64,000 nucleotides of DNA from assembly GCA_947589415.1 (NCBI GenBank), contig CANQBP010000009.1:1-64000 (forward strand), in the 5' to 3' direction. Positions 15,846 through 25,237 of this stretch are shown here, piece after piece (position 1 is the stretch's first letter; every line of letters begins with the position of its first letter). The stretch comes from an uncultured Clostridia bacterium (GTDB taxonomy: Bacteria; Bacillota; Clostridia; Oscillospirales; Acutalibacteraceae). The notes below the pieces were generated by a model. That model worked only from the letters and a program-made list of their open reading frames with translations. It was not told the DNA's origin and searched no databases. The translations under genes were made by a program, and so were the position numbers.

Positions 15846-17948
15846 TTATTCCCCATTATCTTCGCTTTCGCTGACTTCCTTTTCGTATCCGCAGCCCTCC
15901 GTATTACAAAACAGTTTAGGTTTTTTGCCATTTTTCTTAAACAGCACTCCGCCGCATTGGGGGCATTTTTCTGTCGTAGGTTCATACCATGATACAAAAT
16001 CGCAATTCGGGTAGTTGGAACAGCCGAAAAATACCCTGCCTTTTTTTGTATTCTTAGTTATGACATCACCCCCGCATTTGGGACACGGAACGCCTATTTT
16101 ATTAACTATCTTGACCACGGTCTTACAATCCGGATATCCGGAGCAGGCTATAAATTTTCCGTATCTTCCGTATTTTACAACCATAGGCTTACCGCAGTTT
16201 TCGCATATCAGGTCGGTTTTATCCTCCTCAAGCTCAATTTTAACGCCCTTCATATCGTTCTTTGCCGCCTTGAGGGTTTTATCGAAATCCCCGTAGAAAT
16301 CCGTAAGAAGCTGTACCCATTCATATTTTCCCTCTTCGACCGTATCAAGGTTCTGTTCCATCTGTGCGGTAAATTTAACGTTGGCTATTTTAGGGAAACG
16401 CTCCTCCATAAGTTTTGTAGACACCTCCCCCAACTCGGTCGGGATAAGGGTCTTTCTTTCTCTTTTAACATATCCTCTTGTTGTAATAGTACTTATAGTA
16501 GCGGCATAAGTTGACGGTCTGCCTATTCCGTATTCCTCAAGTGCCTTTATAAGTCCCGCCTCGGTATATCTTGCAGGCGGCTGCGTAAAATGCTGATTAG
16601 GTATCATCTCTTTAGTTTTGAGGAGCATACCGTTTTCAAGCGGCGGAAGTTCCGATTCCTTTTCGTCATTTTCACCGTCGCCCCCCTCAACATAAAGCAC
16701 CGTATATCCGTCAAAATCCACAACATATCCCGAAGCCTTGAAGATATAGCCTTTAACCGCTATATCAGCTTGTGTTGTTTTTTGGATACACTCTGCCATT
16801 TGACAGGCAATAAACCTCTCCCATATCAGTTTATACAGCTTATACTGGTCTGTTGTGAGGTTATTTTTAACCTTTGACGGCTCAAGATCTATCATTGTAG
16901 GACGTATAGCCTCGTGTCCGTCTTGTGCATTAGAACGGGATTTAAAGTGCCTTCTCTCCTTTGGGAGATATTTTTCTCCCCATTTATTTTTAATAAACAC
17001 CTCGGCGGCATCGAGAGCGTCCTCCGAAAGTCTTAGGGAGTCTGTTCTCATATATGTTATAAGTCCGACTGCTCCCATTCCGTCTATATCGACACCCTCA
17101 TAAAGCTCCTGTGCGACTTTCATAGTCCTCTTAGACTGAAATCCCAACTTTCTTGAGGCCTCCTGCTGGAGTGTAGACGTAATAAACGGCGGCACGGGTT
17201 TCTTTCTTCTCGTTCCGTGTTTTACCTTTTCCACGATAGCCTGTTCTCCCTCGATGTCCGAAAGGATTTCATTTGCCTGCTGTTCGTTTTCTATTTTTAT
17301 TTTTCCGTTTCTGTCGCCGTAGAATGATGCGTTAAATACCTTTCTGCTTCCCTTTGGTATAAATTTCGCATCAATTGTCCAATATTCTTCAGGCTTGAAA
17401 GCACGTATTTTCCTTTCCCTGTCAACTATTATCTTAACGGCGACAGTCTGCACTCTTCCCGCCGAAAGACCTTTCCGTATTTTTTGTGACACGAACGGAC
17501 TCAACTTATAGCCGACAAGTCTGTCCAATATTCTTCTTGCCTGCTGCGCATTAACAAGATCTATATCAATCTTTCTCGGTGCGCTCATTCCCGTACTGAC
17601 TCCTGTCTTGGTTATCTCGTTAAACGTAACCCTGTTTTTATCTTCAAGATCAAGACCGAGAAGATATGCAAGGTGCCAAGATATTGCCTCTCCCTCACGG
17701 TCGGGGTCGGTCGCAAGATAAACATACTCGCTCTTTTTGGCAAGTTTTATAAGATCCTCCGCAAGTTTTTCCTTGCTTTTTATAATCTCGTACTTTGGCT
17801 GAAATTTCTTCTTAATATCCACGCTCAGCCTGTTCGGGTTAAGATCCCTTATATGTCCCATAGAAGCAACAACCTCATATCCGGAACCGAGATATTTTTT
17901 TATTGTTTTTGCTTTTGCGGGAGACTCCACAATAACAAGTTTTGACAT
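15846..17948 (-). CDS. topA: DNA topoisomerase I
   Basis: A 700-residue type IA topoisomerase that relaxes negative supercoils. It starts with the Toprim domain (KLVIVESPAKAKTI, ATDPDREGEAI), has the catalytic tyrosine in GLITYMRTDS (about residue 300), and ends with three four-Cys zinc ribbons (CENCGKP, CPKCGGD, CPQCGGV), the usual Firmicutes layout and length. GGAGG precedes the ATG. It lies 15 nt downstream of dprA; this dprA-topA order is common in Clostridia and Bacilli. Confidence 0.95.
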   Translation of the reverse strand: MSKLVIVESPAKAKTIKKYLGSGYEVVASMGHIRDLNPNRLSVDIKKKFQPKYEIIKSKEKLAEDLIKLAKKSEYVYLATDPDREGEAISWHLAYLLGLDLEDKNRVTFNEITKTGVSTGMSAPRKIDIDLVNAQQARRILDRLVGYKLSPFVSQKIRKGLSAGRVQTVAVKIIVDRERKIRAFKPEEYWTIDAKFIPKGSRKVFNASFYGDRNGKIKIENEQQANEILSDIEGEQAIVEKVKHGTRRKKPVPPFITSTLQQEASRKLGFQSKRTMKVAQELYEGVDIDGMGAVGLITYMRTDSLRLSEDALDAAEVFIKNKWGEKYLPKERRHFKSRSNAQDGHEAIRPTMIDLEPSKVKNNLTTDQYKLYKLIWERFIACQMAECIQKTTQADIAVKGYIFKASGYVVDFDGYTVLYVEGGDGENDEKESELPPLENGMLLKTKEMIPNQHFTQPPARYTEAGLIKALEEYGIGRPSTYAATISTITTRGYVKRERKTLIPTELGEVSTKLMEERFPKIANVKFTAQMEQNLDTVEEGKYEWVQLLTDFYGDFDKTLKAAKNDMKGVKIELEEDKTDLICENCGKPMVVKYGRYGKFIACSGYPDCKTVVKIVNKIGVPCPKCGGDVITKNTKKGRVFFGCSNYPNCDFVSWYEPTTEKCPQCGGVLFKKNGKKPKLFCNTEGCGYEKEVSESEDNGE

Positions 17949-17963
17949 TATATTTCCTCCGAA

Positions 17964-19907
17964 TTATTGATTTTTTATATATCTGCCGCCCGGCAGTTTA
18001 GTCACCAGTCCGTAAACCTGAAGCTCGGCGAGTGCCGAAAGCGCATCACCAATATCAAGACCCGTTTCGGTCTTTATATCGTTTACATGAACAGGTGTAT
18101 CTGAAATTGTATAATACACCGTAGAAGCGTTTTCTGTCAACTCCCCCGATAAAATTTTATTATTTTTTTCTTCATTTTTGCCGATTTTGCTCTCTTTTAC
18201 GTTATCGTCAGATGTTTTTTTATCCGACTTTTCCATACTGTCGGATTTTTTCGTATTTACCGTTTTCTTGTCATACTTCCTTTTTACACGACTTTTTTTA
18301 GGATTTTCGGAGCTGTTTTCCGATTTGTCCGAATTTTCCGTTTTTTCGGATTCGTTCCTTTGCGCATTTTTCATTTTATTTATTGACTCAATAATATACG
18401 GGCGCATTTTTTCGTCGGCTTTCTCCAATTCATTCATTGCAAAATCAAGACCCATATTTTCCAAAGCCTTTTGTGCCACTCTTCTGCCGACCTCAACGTC
18501 CAGTCCCACATCGAGATTATACTTTAATATTATTCTTCTTATTTCATACGCTCTTTTTTCATAATCGCTTGTCATAAAACCGCCGATTTTAAAAGCGGGA
18601 CTTGACGGCGGTTCGGGTTCTCCCGCAATTTCACGTTCAAACATTTCATTCATATATCGTATGTCATTTTCTCTTTCCTCGTCCGTATATTCTGCGGTTG
18701 AGCCGTTCGGAACATACGCCTCGGAAATTTCCCCGTCACCTTCATTCATACCGTTCAACGGAAATTCTTGTGCATCGTTTATTTTACCGTCATCGGTATC
18801 AGGCATAGAGTCCGAAATTTTCATCTGTTCAGAGTCCGAAACAATGCTGCAAATTTCTCTTTTGCATAAATCCGTCATCATCTGATACCCCGCGGGGGCT
18901 TTTATTTTACGACCGCTGTCTGTTCTGATTAAAGCCTGCTCCGCCTTAATTGCCATAGTACGCATAAAATCTCCGTCCGTAGGGGGGTTTGGATCTCCAC
19001 GATCAATTCTGCCCTTACATTTTTCGTACCAGTCCAATATATCACTATACACCAATGCGGCGGAAAAACCGTTTCCTATAAGATAATTCACACCTGTACC
19101 GTTCAAATTGGCGGCATCTGCCGGCACGGCAAAGACCTTTCGTTTTTGTTCTATGGCATATTTAACCGTAATCAACGCACCGCTTCCGAGTCCTGCCCTG
19201 ACAACGAGCGTACAATCAGACATACCGGAAATTATTCGGTCACGCATCGGGAACGTATATCTCGTGGCAGGATATCCCGGCGGATATTCGGAAACTATTG
19301 CCCCGCTTTTCGGAATTTGTGAACGTATAAAGTCGGACGAGCTTCCGCTAAGCCTGTCAATTCCGCAGCCTATCACACATACGGTCTTACCGCCCGCATC
19401 AACACTTCCTTTGTGGGAATAAATATCAACTCCGTATGCCCCCCCGCTGACTATGACGGCATTATTTTTTGAAAGGTCATACGAAAAATTATACGAAAGT
19501 GACATTCCCGTTTCTCCCGCATTTCTCGTACCCACCATTCCCACATGAAGCTCATTCTCCGACGGCAGCTCACCCAGAACATACAGTACCACGGGCGGTG
19601 ACGGAGTTTCCGCAAGACGTTTCGGATAACCCGCACTTTTATACGGTATTATTTTATACCCTGACCTTTCGCATAAATAAACCGTTTTTTCGGAATACTC
19701 CAGTCTTTTGTCACACAACTTCAATATTTCGTTTTTAGAAAATATTCCCGCCGTTCGGTAAGCGTTTTCATCTGAATTATAAATATTTTCCGCACTTTTA
19801 AATGTTTCAATAATAGTTTTCAGTCTTTTATTATCAACACCAAGGCAGCACTGAAGCCAAATCCAGTATTTTAAATCATTATACGTAAAAACACATCTCC
19901 CCTGCAT
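17964..19907 (-). CDS. dprA: DprA (DNA processing protein) with a large insertion
   Basis: A 647-residue DprA; the usual length is 300-370. It has the N-terminal helical part (WIWLQCCLGV), the Rossmann DNA-binding domain (VGTRNAGETG, SGGAYGVDIYSHKG, VIGCGIDRL, SEYPPG, AGLGSGALITVKYA, about residues 65-290) and the C-terminal winged helix (VHNDIKTETGLDIGDALSALAELQVYGLV). Between them lie about 290 extra residues: an acidic stretch, a helical block (YEKRAYEIRRIILKYNL...) and a Lys/Ser/Glu-rich linker. DprA loads RecA on incoming single strands in transformation. The start ATG has a weak ribosome site. Confidence 0.9.
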   Translation of the reverse strand: MQGRCVFTYNDLKYWIWLQCCLGVDNKRLKTIIETFKSAENIYNSDENAYRTAGIFSKNEILKLCDKRLEYSEKTVYLCERSGYKIIPYKSAGYPKRLAETPSPPVVLYVLGELPSENELHVGMVGTRNAGETGMSLSYNFSYDLSKNNAVIVSGGAYGVDIYSHKGSVDAGGKTVCVIGCGIDRLSGSSSDFIRSQIPKSGAIVSEYPPGYPATRYTFPMRDRIISGMSDCTLVVRAGLGSGALITVKYAIEQKRKVFAVPADAANLNGTGVNYLIGNGFSAALVYSDILDWYEKCKGRIDRGDPNPPTDGDFMRTMAIKAEQALIRTDSGRKIKAPAGYQMMTDLCKREICSIVSDSEQMKISDSMPDTDDGKINDAQEFPLNGMNEGDGEISEAYVPNGSTAEYTDEERENDIRYMNEMFEREIAGEPEPPSSPAFKIGGFMTSDYEKRAYEIRRIILKYNLDVGLDVEVGRRVAQKALENMGLDFAMNELEKADEKMRPYIIESINKMKNAQRNESEKTENSDKSENSSENPKKSRVKRKYDKKTVNTKKSDSMEKSDKKTSDDNVKESKIGKNEEKNNKILSGELTENASTVYYTISDTPVHVNDIKTETGLDIGDALSALAELQVYGLVTKLPGGRYIKNQ

Positions 19908-19935
19908 TTTTTATAAAACCCAAATTTTTATATCC

Positions 19936-20712
19936 TCACAAGCTGAATTTATACAGCAGTATTGCCGCCGCAGCAGCAGCATTCAGCGATTCCGCCCTGC
20001 CCCTCATTTCTATTCTTACCCGCTTCATGCATAATCTTACGGTTTCCTCTTTCAACCCGCTGCCCTCGTTTCCGATAAGCATTATACCGCCCCGTGAAAA
20101 ATCCGTATCCTCTATATTTTCGGCATCGTGCGGTGTAGAGGCATATGTCGGTATTCCGATTTTCCCCGAATATGCCACAAACTCCGACATATCCTCCACT
20201 ATCATAAACGGAATACGGAAAACTGCCCCCATGCTCCCCCTGACTACTTTAGGCGAATACACATCGCAGCACCCGACCGACATTATCACTCCGTCACTTC
20301 CCAATGCTTCCGCTGTTCTCAATATTGTACCGAGATTTGACGGGTCTTGAATATTTTCAAGTCCGAGGTATCTTTTTCCGCTTTCTATTTCTGTTATATA
20401 TGTATCAAGTTTGTTCCCGATTATGCACATAAATCCCTGTGGTGTGCCTGTATCGGAAATTTTTTTGAATATATCCCCGCTTACGCAGATACATTTATCC
20501 GCTGCCGACATTATACAGCCAAAATCCTCTTTATTTTTTTCGGCTGCCTCTTCGGTATAAAGAAAATATACGATGTGCGCTCCGGACCTTAATGCATCTC
20601 TGCAAAGACGTACACCCTCCGCAGCAAAAAGTCCTCTCTGTCTGCGTTCCTTTGCACTTGACATCAATTTCTTTATTTCCTTTATAAGCTCGTTATTTTT
20701 TCCGCTTATCAT
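19936..20712 (-). CDS. SpoU/TrmH-family RNA 2'-O-methyltransferase
   Basis: A 258-residue SPOUT methyltransferase, with an N-terminal RNA-binding part (KERRQRGLFAAEGVRLCRDAL) and the three knot motifs LENIQDPSNLGTILRTAEALG, MLIGNEGSGL and IEMRGRAESLNAAAAAAILLY. These bind S-adenosylmethionine and shape the trefoil knot. The family methylates ribose in rRNA or tRNA; the exact target cannot be read. The start at 20712 follows GGAGG at 5 nt; the track start 15 nt upstream lacks that spacing. Second gene of the aroK operon. Confidence 0.9.
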   Translation of the reverse strand: MISGKNNELIKEIKKLMSSAKERRQRGLFAAEGVRLCRDALRSGAHIVYFLYTEEAAEKNKEDFGCIMSAADKCICVSGDIFKKISDTGTPQGFMCIIGNKLDTYITEIESGKRYLGLENIQDPSNLGTILRTAEALGSDGVIMSVGCCDVYSPKVVRGSMGAVFRIPFMIVEDMSEFVAYSGKIGIPTYASTPHDAENIEDTDFSRGGIMLIGNEGSGLKEETVRLCMKRVRIEMRGRAESLNAAAAAAILLYKFSL

Positions 20713-20727
20713 AATATCCTCCGTCAT

Positions 20728-21237
20728 TTACCCGTATAACAGCGTTTCTGCCCTGTCTTTTATACACAAAGCGGTTTCGGAAATACTTTTCCCGCCCGCA
20801 TCTATTATTATATCCGCATATTTTTCATAAAGCGGTACTCTTTCCTTATATAACTGCTCAAGTGTCTGCCCTTTTTTCATTGATACCCCTCTTTCGGTCA
20901 GATTACCCAACCGATTTTTCACTTCCTCATACGGCAGTCTTATATAAACTATCACACCCGTTTTTTTAAAATGCTCCATAGCATTTTTTCCGTAAACAAC
21001 ACTTCCGCCCGTTGCTATTACCGTACTTTCGACATTTATGCCGCTGTTTATTCTGTCCTCAATCTCATTAAAGCCCTCTGTTCCCTCCTGCTCTATTATC
21101 TCACACAAGAGTCTGCCGTCTGTTTCCTGTATAACCAGATCACTGTCTGTAAAACGATAGCCCATAGTCTTTGCCAGCACCACACCGACCGTACTTTTTC
21201 CGCACCCCGGCATACCTATAAGAATTATATTTTTCAC
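20728..21237 (-). CDS. aroK: Shikimate kinase family protein
   Basis: A 169-residue P-loop kinase (GMPGCGKSTVG) with the shikimate kinase DSD motif, ATGGSVVY (GG binding the substrate carboxylate), a lid Arg in LTERG and RVPLYEKYAD. In proven shikimate kinases an FR..E motif follows GE.xF; here it reads GFNEIED, so the substrate-binding Arg is Asn. The gene stands outside any aro operon, ahead of trmH, dprA and topA. The start is GTG. It may phosphorylate shikimate or a relative; the subfamily is common in Clostridia under the shikimate kinase name. Confidence 0.75.
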   Translation of the reverse strand: MKNIILIGMPGCGKSTVGVVLAKTMGYRFTDSDLVIQETDGRLLCEIIEQEGTEGFNEIEDRINSGINVESTVIATGGSVVYGKNAMEHFKKTGVIVYIRLPYEEVKNRLGNLTERGVSMKKGQTLEQLYKERVPLYEKYADIIIDAGGKSISETALCIKDRAETLLYG

Positions 21238-21340
21238 CCTTTACTCAATCCTTTCACCTTTCACGAATACATAAAGATATCATACCATATTATGCCGACA
21301 AAATCAAATATGATTAGTGAAATAAATATCATTATAAAAA

Positions 21341-21370
21341 TGACGGACACCGCTGCGGCCGTATCCGTCA
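21341..21370 (-). terminator. Terminator after the TPM-domain gene
   Basis: Stem TGACGGACAC / GTATCCGTCA with one mismatch, followed by a T-run on the minus strand. Confidence 0.65.
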
Positions 21371-21473
21371 CATATATCAATATATACCCGTCCGATATAT
21401 TGCCTAACCGTGCAGGCTATAATCTGCTGCAGAAATTTTCTGCGCCGTTTCAAACTCTGCATTTCACCCGCAG

Positions 21474-22442
21474 CTATCTGTGGCCGCCCGCACCGCCATG
21501 ACTGCCGCCTGAACCGCCTGACGAACCTCCTCCTCCGCCGCCTCGGTGTGATGACTCTATTTTCTGCCTTGTAACATTCGTAGACAGCAAAATATCCTTT
21601 ACATCTTTATAATTAACACGATTTGTCGAAGTATATGCCGATGCCCGCTGTTCCTCACGGTATTTGTACTTCTTACGCACCATACCCCCTATCAGAACCG
21701 CTATAATAACGGCAGGAATTATAGATGCCGCCAAAAAAAGTACTAAATACCTGTACGGTCTTATCGAGGACTCAATTATTTTCCCGAAAAATACATAACG
21801 ATACTTATTTATTTCTTCATTGTAATAACACGAATTATGATCCGGCCCGTCATCTTTTTCTTCTTCAATATCCCTCAAAAATACCGATACCGCACGTAAT
21901 ATCTGATTAGGATATACTGCATCGCCGCTTTTCGGGAGGTATTCGTCAATATCATCAATCATATCCTGTGCTTCGGAATTTTTTATATAGAGCTTTGCAT
22001 CGTGAAATAAGTCTATATAGTCATAGCTGACGGAATCACCCTCAAAATCAAGATAAAGAAAAATCGAGTTTACATCTCCGCCGCTGCCAAAAATGTACTC
22101 CGAACATTCTTCCGCAAACTTTTCTGTTGTATTGTCACTTCTATGAACACCGCCTATATATACGGCTACATTCATATTTATCCTACCCGCTGTTTGCAGG
22201 ATATCGTCAAATAAACCTCTGCACGACTCCGCAGATAAAATTCCCGCCTCATCTTTTAAATATGCATTTTCCGAACGCAGGCTGTCGTCAGTATCGGCAT
22301 TTTGATAAGGTAATGACAAATCGGAAACGGAGGAATAATTTTTCCCGCCGCTTTCCGAGAGGGTTGATGCAGCGGAAACAGGCATCAGGCAACATATTAA
22401 AGCTGCCGAAAAAATCAGGAGTGAAGTAATTACCCTTTTCAT
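21474..22442 (-). CDS. TPM-domain membrane protein with Gly-rich tail
   Basis: A 322-residue protein with a signal peptide (LLIFSAALICCLMPVSA), a TPM-type domain (AYLKDEAGILSAESCRGLFDDILQTAGRINMNVAVYIGG), a transmembrane helix near residue 245 and a tail of about 25 residues made of Gly, Ser and His (GGGGGSSGGSGG). This is the YgcG-like layout. TPM domains have phosphatase-like or chaperone roles in other bacteria and plants; no activity can be assigned. Its ATG overlaps the stop of the upstream zinc-ribbon gene (ATGA), so the two are coupled. Confidence 0.75.
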   Translation of the reverse strand: MKRVITSLLIFSAALICCLMPVSAASTLSESGGKNYSSVSDLSLPYQNADTDDSLRSENAYLKDEAGILSAESCRGLFDDILQTAGRINMNVAVYIGGVHRSDNTTEKFAEECSEYIFGSGGDVNSIFLYLDFEGDSVSYDYIDLFHDAKLYIKNSEAQDMIDDIDEYLPKSGDAVYPNQILRAVSVFLRDIEEEKDDGPDHNSCYYNEEINKYRYVFFGKIIESSIRPYRYLVLFLAASIIPAVIIAVLIGGMVRKKYKYREEQRASAYTSTNRVNYKDVKDILLSTNVTRQKIESSHRGGGGGGSSGGSGGSHGGAGGHR

Positions 22443-23521
22443 ATATTGATCCCCCCGAAAAAATAACCTAAAATCATGATTGCAAGGAAAACAAGAAGTC
22501 CTATGAGTATCTGATGCCGAAGCAGTTTTTTACCGTCAACGGGAAGTTCTCCGGAAATTTTTCCTGTTTGTCCGTTTATGGCATATTCATGTATCTCGCC
22601 TTTGTAATTATACGACATGAACCATACCGGGAGAAGCATATAACTCCAACGTATTCTCATGACCTTGTTAGAGAAATTTTTATTGTACATATTGGAATAC
22701 GAACAGGAGGACTCAACCGCCTGACTGTTGTTTATAAACATTCTTTCACATATTCTCGGATACATTTCTTCCTTTGTCACATCATATCTGTCCGCAAAAA
22801 ATCCGCTGAGGTAGGACATATCAAAATCCCTCAGCTTTGTATAATCATAAGGCTCTATCGCCTCCATAACGGAATCTTCTATTTTTCTTGACCCGTCGGC
22901 AGGTACACCGTTATACTCTATGTTCACATCTCTCACAATGGAATACCGTTTTGTTTCGGTATATACATATCCGCCCGACGACCATGTACGTATCTCATTT
23001 GCCGACGCCGTCATTCGTGTGTTGGTCATGGCGTCTGCTACCCAAAACGGTACGTATAATCCCGTCATTTTTTCTATCTGTTGTTCCGAAACAAAATCTT
23101 TCGGAAGATATCTCTTGCCTTTCGTCCATTCCCTAAAATATTCTACCGCCTTATCTCTGCCGAAAGCAAAAGGCAGAACCTTTGACGGTCTGTCCTTTCC
23201 GTCAACTCTTCCCTTGAGTATAACAGGATTATGACAATAAAAGCAGAATGCCGCCGCCGTATTCAAATCTGCAATTATCTGCGCCCCGCAGCTCGGACAC
23301 TCATATAAACTTGTATTTTCGGAAAACTCCCTCTCCTGCTCCGTCGGGCCTTCTTCATGACTATCTTCGGTATCCGTATTTTCGTTCATTTTTTTAAATA
23401 ATTCCTTGACCCTGTCCTCCGTGAAACTCCCATTACAAAACTCGCAGACAAATTTCTGCTCATCAGGATTAAATTTTAAATCTGCCCCACAATTCGGGCA
23501 AGTATATGTTTTTGCCTCCAA
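22439..23521 (-). CDS. Zinc-ribbon membrane protein, function unknown
   Basis: A 360-residue protein with two zinc ribbons in the first 120 residues (CPNCGADL...CEFC and CPSCGAQI...CFYC), a long central domain with aromatic strands (YVPFWVADAMTNTRMTASA, LLPVWFMSYNYKGEIHEYAINGQTGKI) and one C-terminal membrane helix (ILIGLLVFLAIMILGYFFGG). This domain order occurs widely in Firmicutes, often beside TPM proteins as here. Likely a cytoplasmic protein tethered to the membrane. I do not know its job. Confidence 0.7.
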   Translation of the reverse strand: MEAKTYTCPNCGADLKFNPDEQKFVCEFCNGSFTEDRVKELFKKMNENTDTEDSHEEGPTEQEREFSENTSLYECPSCGAQIIADLNTAAAFCFYCHNPVILKGRVDGKDRPSKVLPFAFGRDKAVEYFREWTKGKRYLPKDFVSEQQIEKMTGLYVPFWVADAMTNTRMTASANEIRTWSSGGYVYTETKRYSIVRDVNIEYNGVPADGSRKIEDSVMEAIEPYDYTKLRDFDMSYLSGFFADRYDVTKEEMYPRICERMFINNSQAVESSCSYSNMYNKNFSNKVMRIRWSYMLLPVWFMSYNYKGEIHEYAINGQTGKISGELPVDGKKLLRHQILIGLLVFLAIMILGYFFGGINI

Positions 23522-23697
23522 TTTTTACACTCCCTTTCATGCAACTAAATTATACAAAGATATGTGTTTTTTGTCAACTGCATTATTATGCTGTCAAATA
23601 CGACAGGGTACACACTCTCACATTTATAAATGTATTTCATATTATGTTATAAACAGATGATTTAACTGTTGTAAATAATTCATTTCGGAGGAAGCAT

Positions 23698-24555
23698 ATG
23701 CTTGATATAAATAGCTTTGGTATAGTCGGAGGTGACAAACGCCAGCTCTTTTGCGCACGCTCCATGTCGGACGACGGATATAGGGTATTTCTCACAGGAT
23801 TTGATAAATGTACGGATATGCTCGGTATGAAAAACAGCGATATTTCAACAGTGATGAGCAATTCCGATGCATTCATACTCCCGCTTCCCGTTTCAAAGGA
23901 CGGAAAAACCGTCTTTTCACCGTTTTCCGATTCTCCTGTTAAAATAGGTGATCTGGTAAGAATTATCGGAAATGAAAAGCCTGTATTCTGCGGGATAAAC
24001 GGTGCTGCGGACAATGAAATTATTTCCGGACTCAATGTTTGCAGATACAGCAGCCGTGAGGAATTTTCGGTTGCCAATGCACTGCCGACAGCCGAAGGAG
24101 CTTTGGAAATAGCCATGAGGGAATATGAGGGGACGGTAAGTTCTTCCGAATGTTTGGTCATAGGATACGGAAAAATAGGAAGGGTACTTTCACTTATGCT
24201 CAGGGGTATAGGGGCGAGGGTCACGGTCGCTGCACGAAAGCTCAGGGACAGGGAGTTTATAAAAGCGCTGGGAATGATACCGTCATCTGTTGACAGCATT
24301 AAAGGTAAATTTGATTTGATATTCAATACTGTTCCGGCGGAGGTGCTTGATTCCCATACACTTGCAAAAATTGCGTCTAATGCTATTGTGATAGACCTTG
24401 CATCACTTCCGGGCGGAGTTGACGATGAAGCTGCCGAAAGAATGTCAATAAAGGTGATACACGCATTGTCACTTCCCGGAAAGGCAGCCCCCAAGACAGC
24501 AGGAATCATCATAAAAAATGCAGTTTATAACATAATCAGGGAGGAAGAATTATGA
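23698..24555 (+). CDS. dpaA: Dipicolinate synthase subunit A
   Basis: A 285-residue Rossmann-fold protein (SpoVFA). Seen: GIVGGDKRQLFCARSMSDDGYRV at the N terminus, the central LVIGYGKIGRVLSLML nucleotide loop and the C-terminal HALSLPGKAAPKTAG. With DpaB it converts dihydrodipicolinate pathway intermediate to dipicolinic acid in the mother cell during sporulation. CGGAGGA precedes the ATG, and the stop overlaps the dpaB start (ATGA). It shows that the organism has spore-forming capacity. The long minus-strand ORF over it is a shadow. Confidence 0.93.
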   Translation: MLDINSFGIVGGDKRQLFCARSMSDDGYRVFLTGFDKCTDMLGMKNSDISTVMSNSDAFILPLPVSKDGKTVFSPFSDSPVKIGDLVRIIGNEKPVFCGINGAADNEIISGLNVCRYSSREEFSVANALPTAEGALEIAMREYEGTVSSSECLVIGYGKIGRVLSLMLRGIGARVTVAARKLRDREFIKALGMIPSSVDSIKGKFDLIFNTVPAEVLDSHTLAKIASNAIVIDLASLPGGVDDEAAERMSIKVIHALSLPGKAAPKTAGIIIKNAVYNIIREEEL

Positions 24556-25124
24556 ACGGCATAACAGTTGGGTTTGCAATGTGCGGATCCTTCTGCACAA
24601 TTTCTAAGGCTATAAAAGAGATGAAGCGGCTTGTCGGTCTGGGATACGAGATTTTGCCGATAATGTCGGAAAACACCTACACCAAAAATACGAGATTCGG
24701 AAAAGCAGCGGATATAATCGGAGAAGTTGAGGAAATATGCGGAAAAAGCGTAATCCATACCATTGAAGATGCCGAGCCGATAGGCCCTAAGGGAATGACC
24801 GATATAATGCTGGTTGCTCCCTGCACGGGTAATACTGCGGCAAAGCTGGCAAATTCCGTGACGGATACGCCCGTGACAATGGCGGTCAAATCCCATTTGC
24901 GCCAATCGAAACCTGTTCTTCTTGCGATAGCAACCAATGATGCTCTCGGATCGTCGGCGCAAAATATAGGAAAACTGATGAATACACGTTATATGTATTT
25001 TGTTCCTTTCTCACAAGACGACCCGATAAAAAAACCCAATTCTCTTGTTTCACACTTTGAACTTATTCCGTCGGCACTTGAGCTTGCCGTTAGCGGTAAA
25101 CAGATACAGCCGATACTGGCATAA
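24552..25124 (+). CDS. dpaB: Dipicolinate synthase subunit B
   Basis: A 190-residue flavoprotein-like subunit (SpoVFB). Seen: VGFAMCGSFCTISKAIKEMKRL, PIMSEN, VAPCTGNTAAKLANSVTDTPVTMAVKSHLR and DALGSSAQNIGKLMN, all typical of the family. Partner of DpaA in making the dipicolinic acid of the spore core. A terminator hairpin follows at 25175. Confidence 0.93.
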   Translation: MNGITVGFAMCGSFCTISKAIKEMKRLVGLGYEILPIMSENTYTKNTRFGKAADIIGEVEEICGKSVIHTIEDAEPIGPKGMTDIMLVAPCTGNTAAKLANSVTDTPVTMAVKSHLRQSKPVLLAIATNDALGSSAQNIGKLMNTRYMYFVPFSQDDPIKKPNSLVSHFELIPSALELAVSGKQIQPILA

Positions 25125-25174
25125 CAAATGCGGATTTTACGGTAAACTTTTGCCGCCTAAACGTAAAATAACAA

Positions 25175-25206
25175 CTAAGGGACGCCCGTTACAGAGCGTC
25201 CCTTAA
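25175..25206. terminator. Bidirectional terminator between dpaB and the CBM26 gene
   Basis: Perfect 10-bp stem TAAGGGACGC / GCGTCCCTTA followed by AATCTCTTTTT on the plus strand; it separates convergent genes. Confidence 0.75.
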
Positions 25207-25237
25207 ATCTCTTTTTAACATATTTTCTGCCGCAAGA

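Noticed and set aside
23637-24512. 291-residue minus-strand ORF over dpaA
   Set aside because: It is antisense to dpaA, which has clear SpoVFA motifs and a ribosome site; the minus ORF is low-complexity Ser/Pro/Leu text typical of a shadow.
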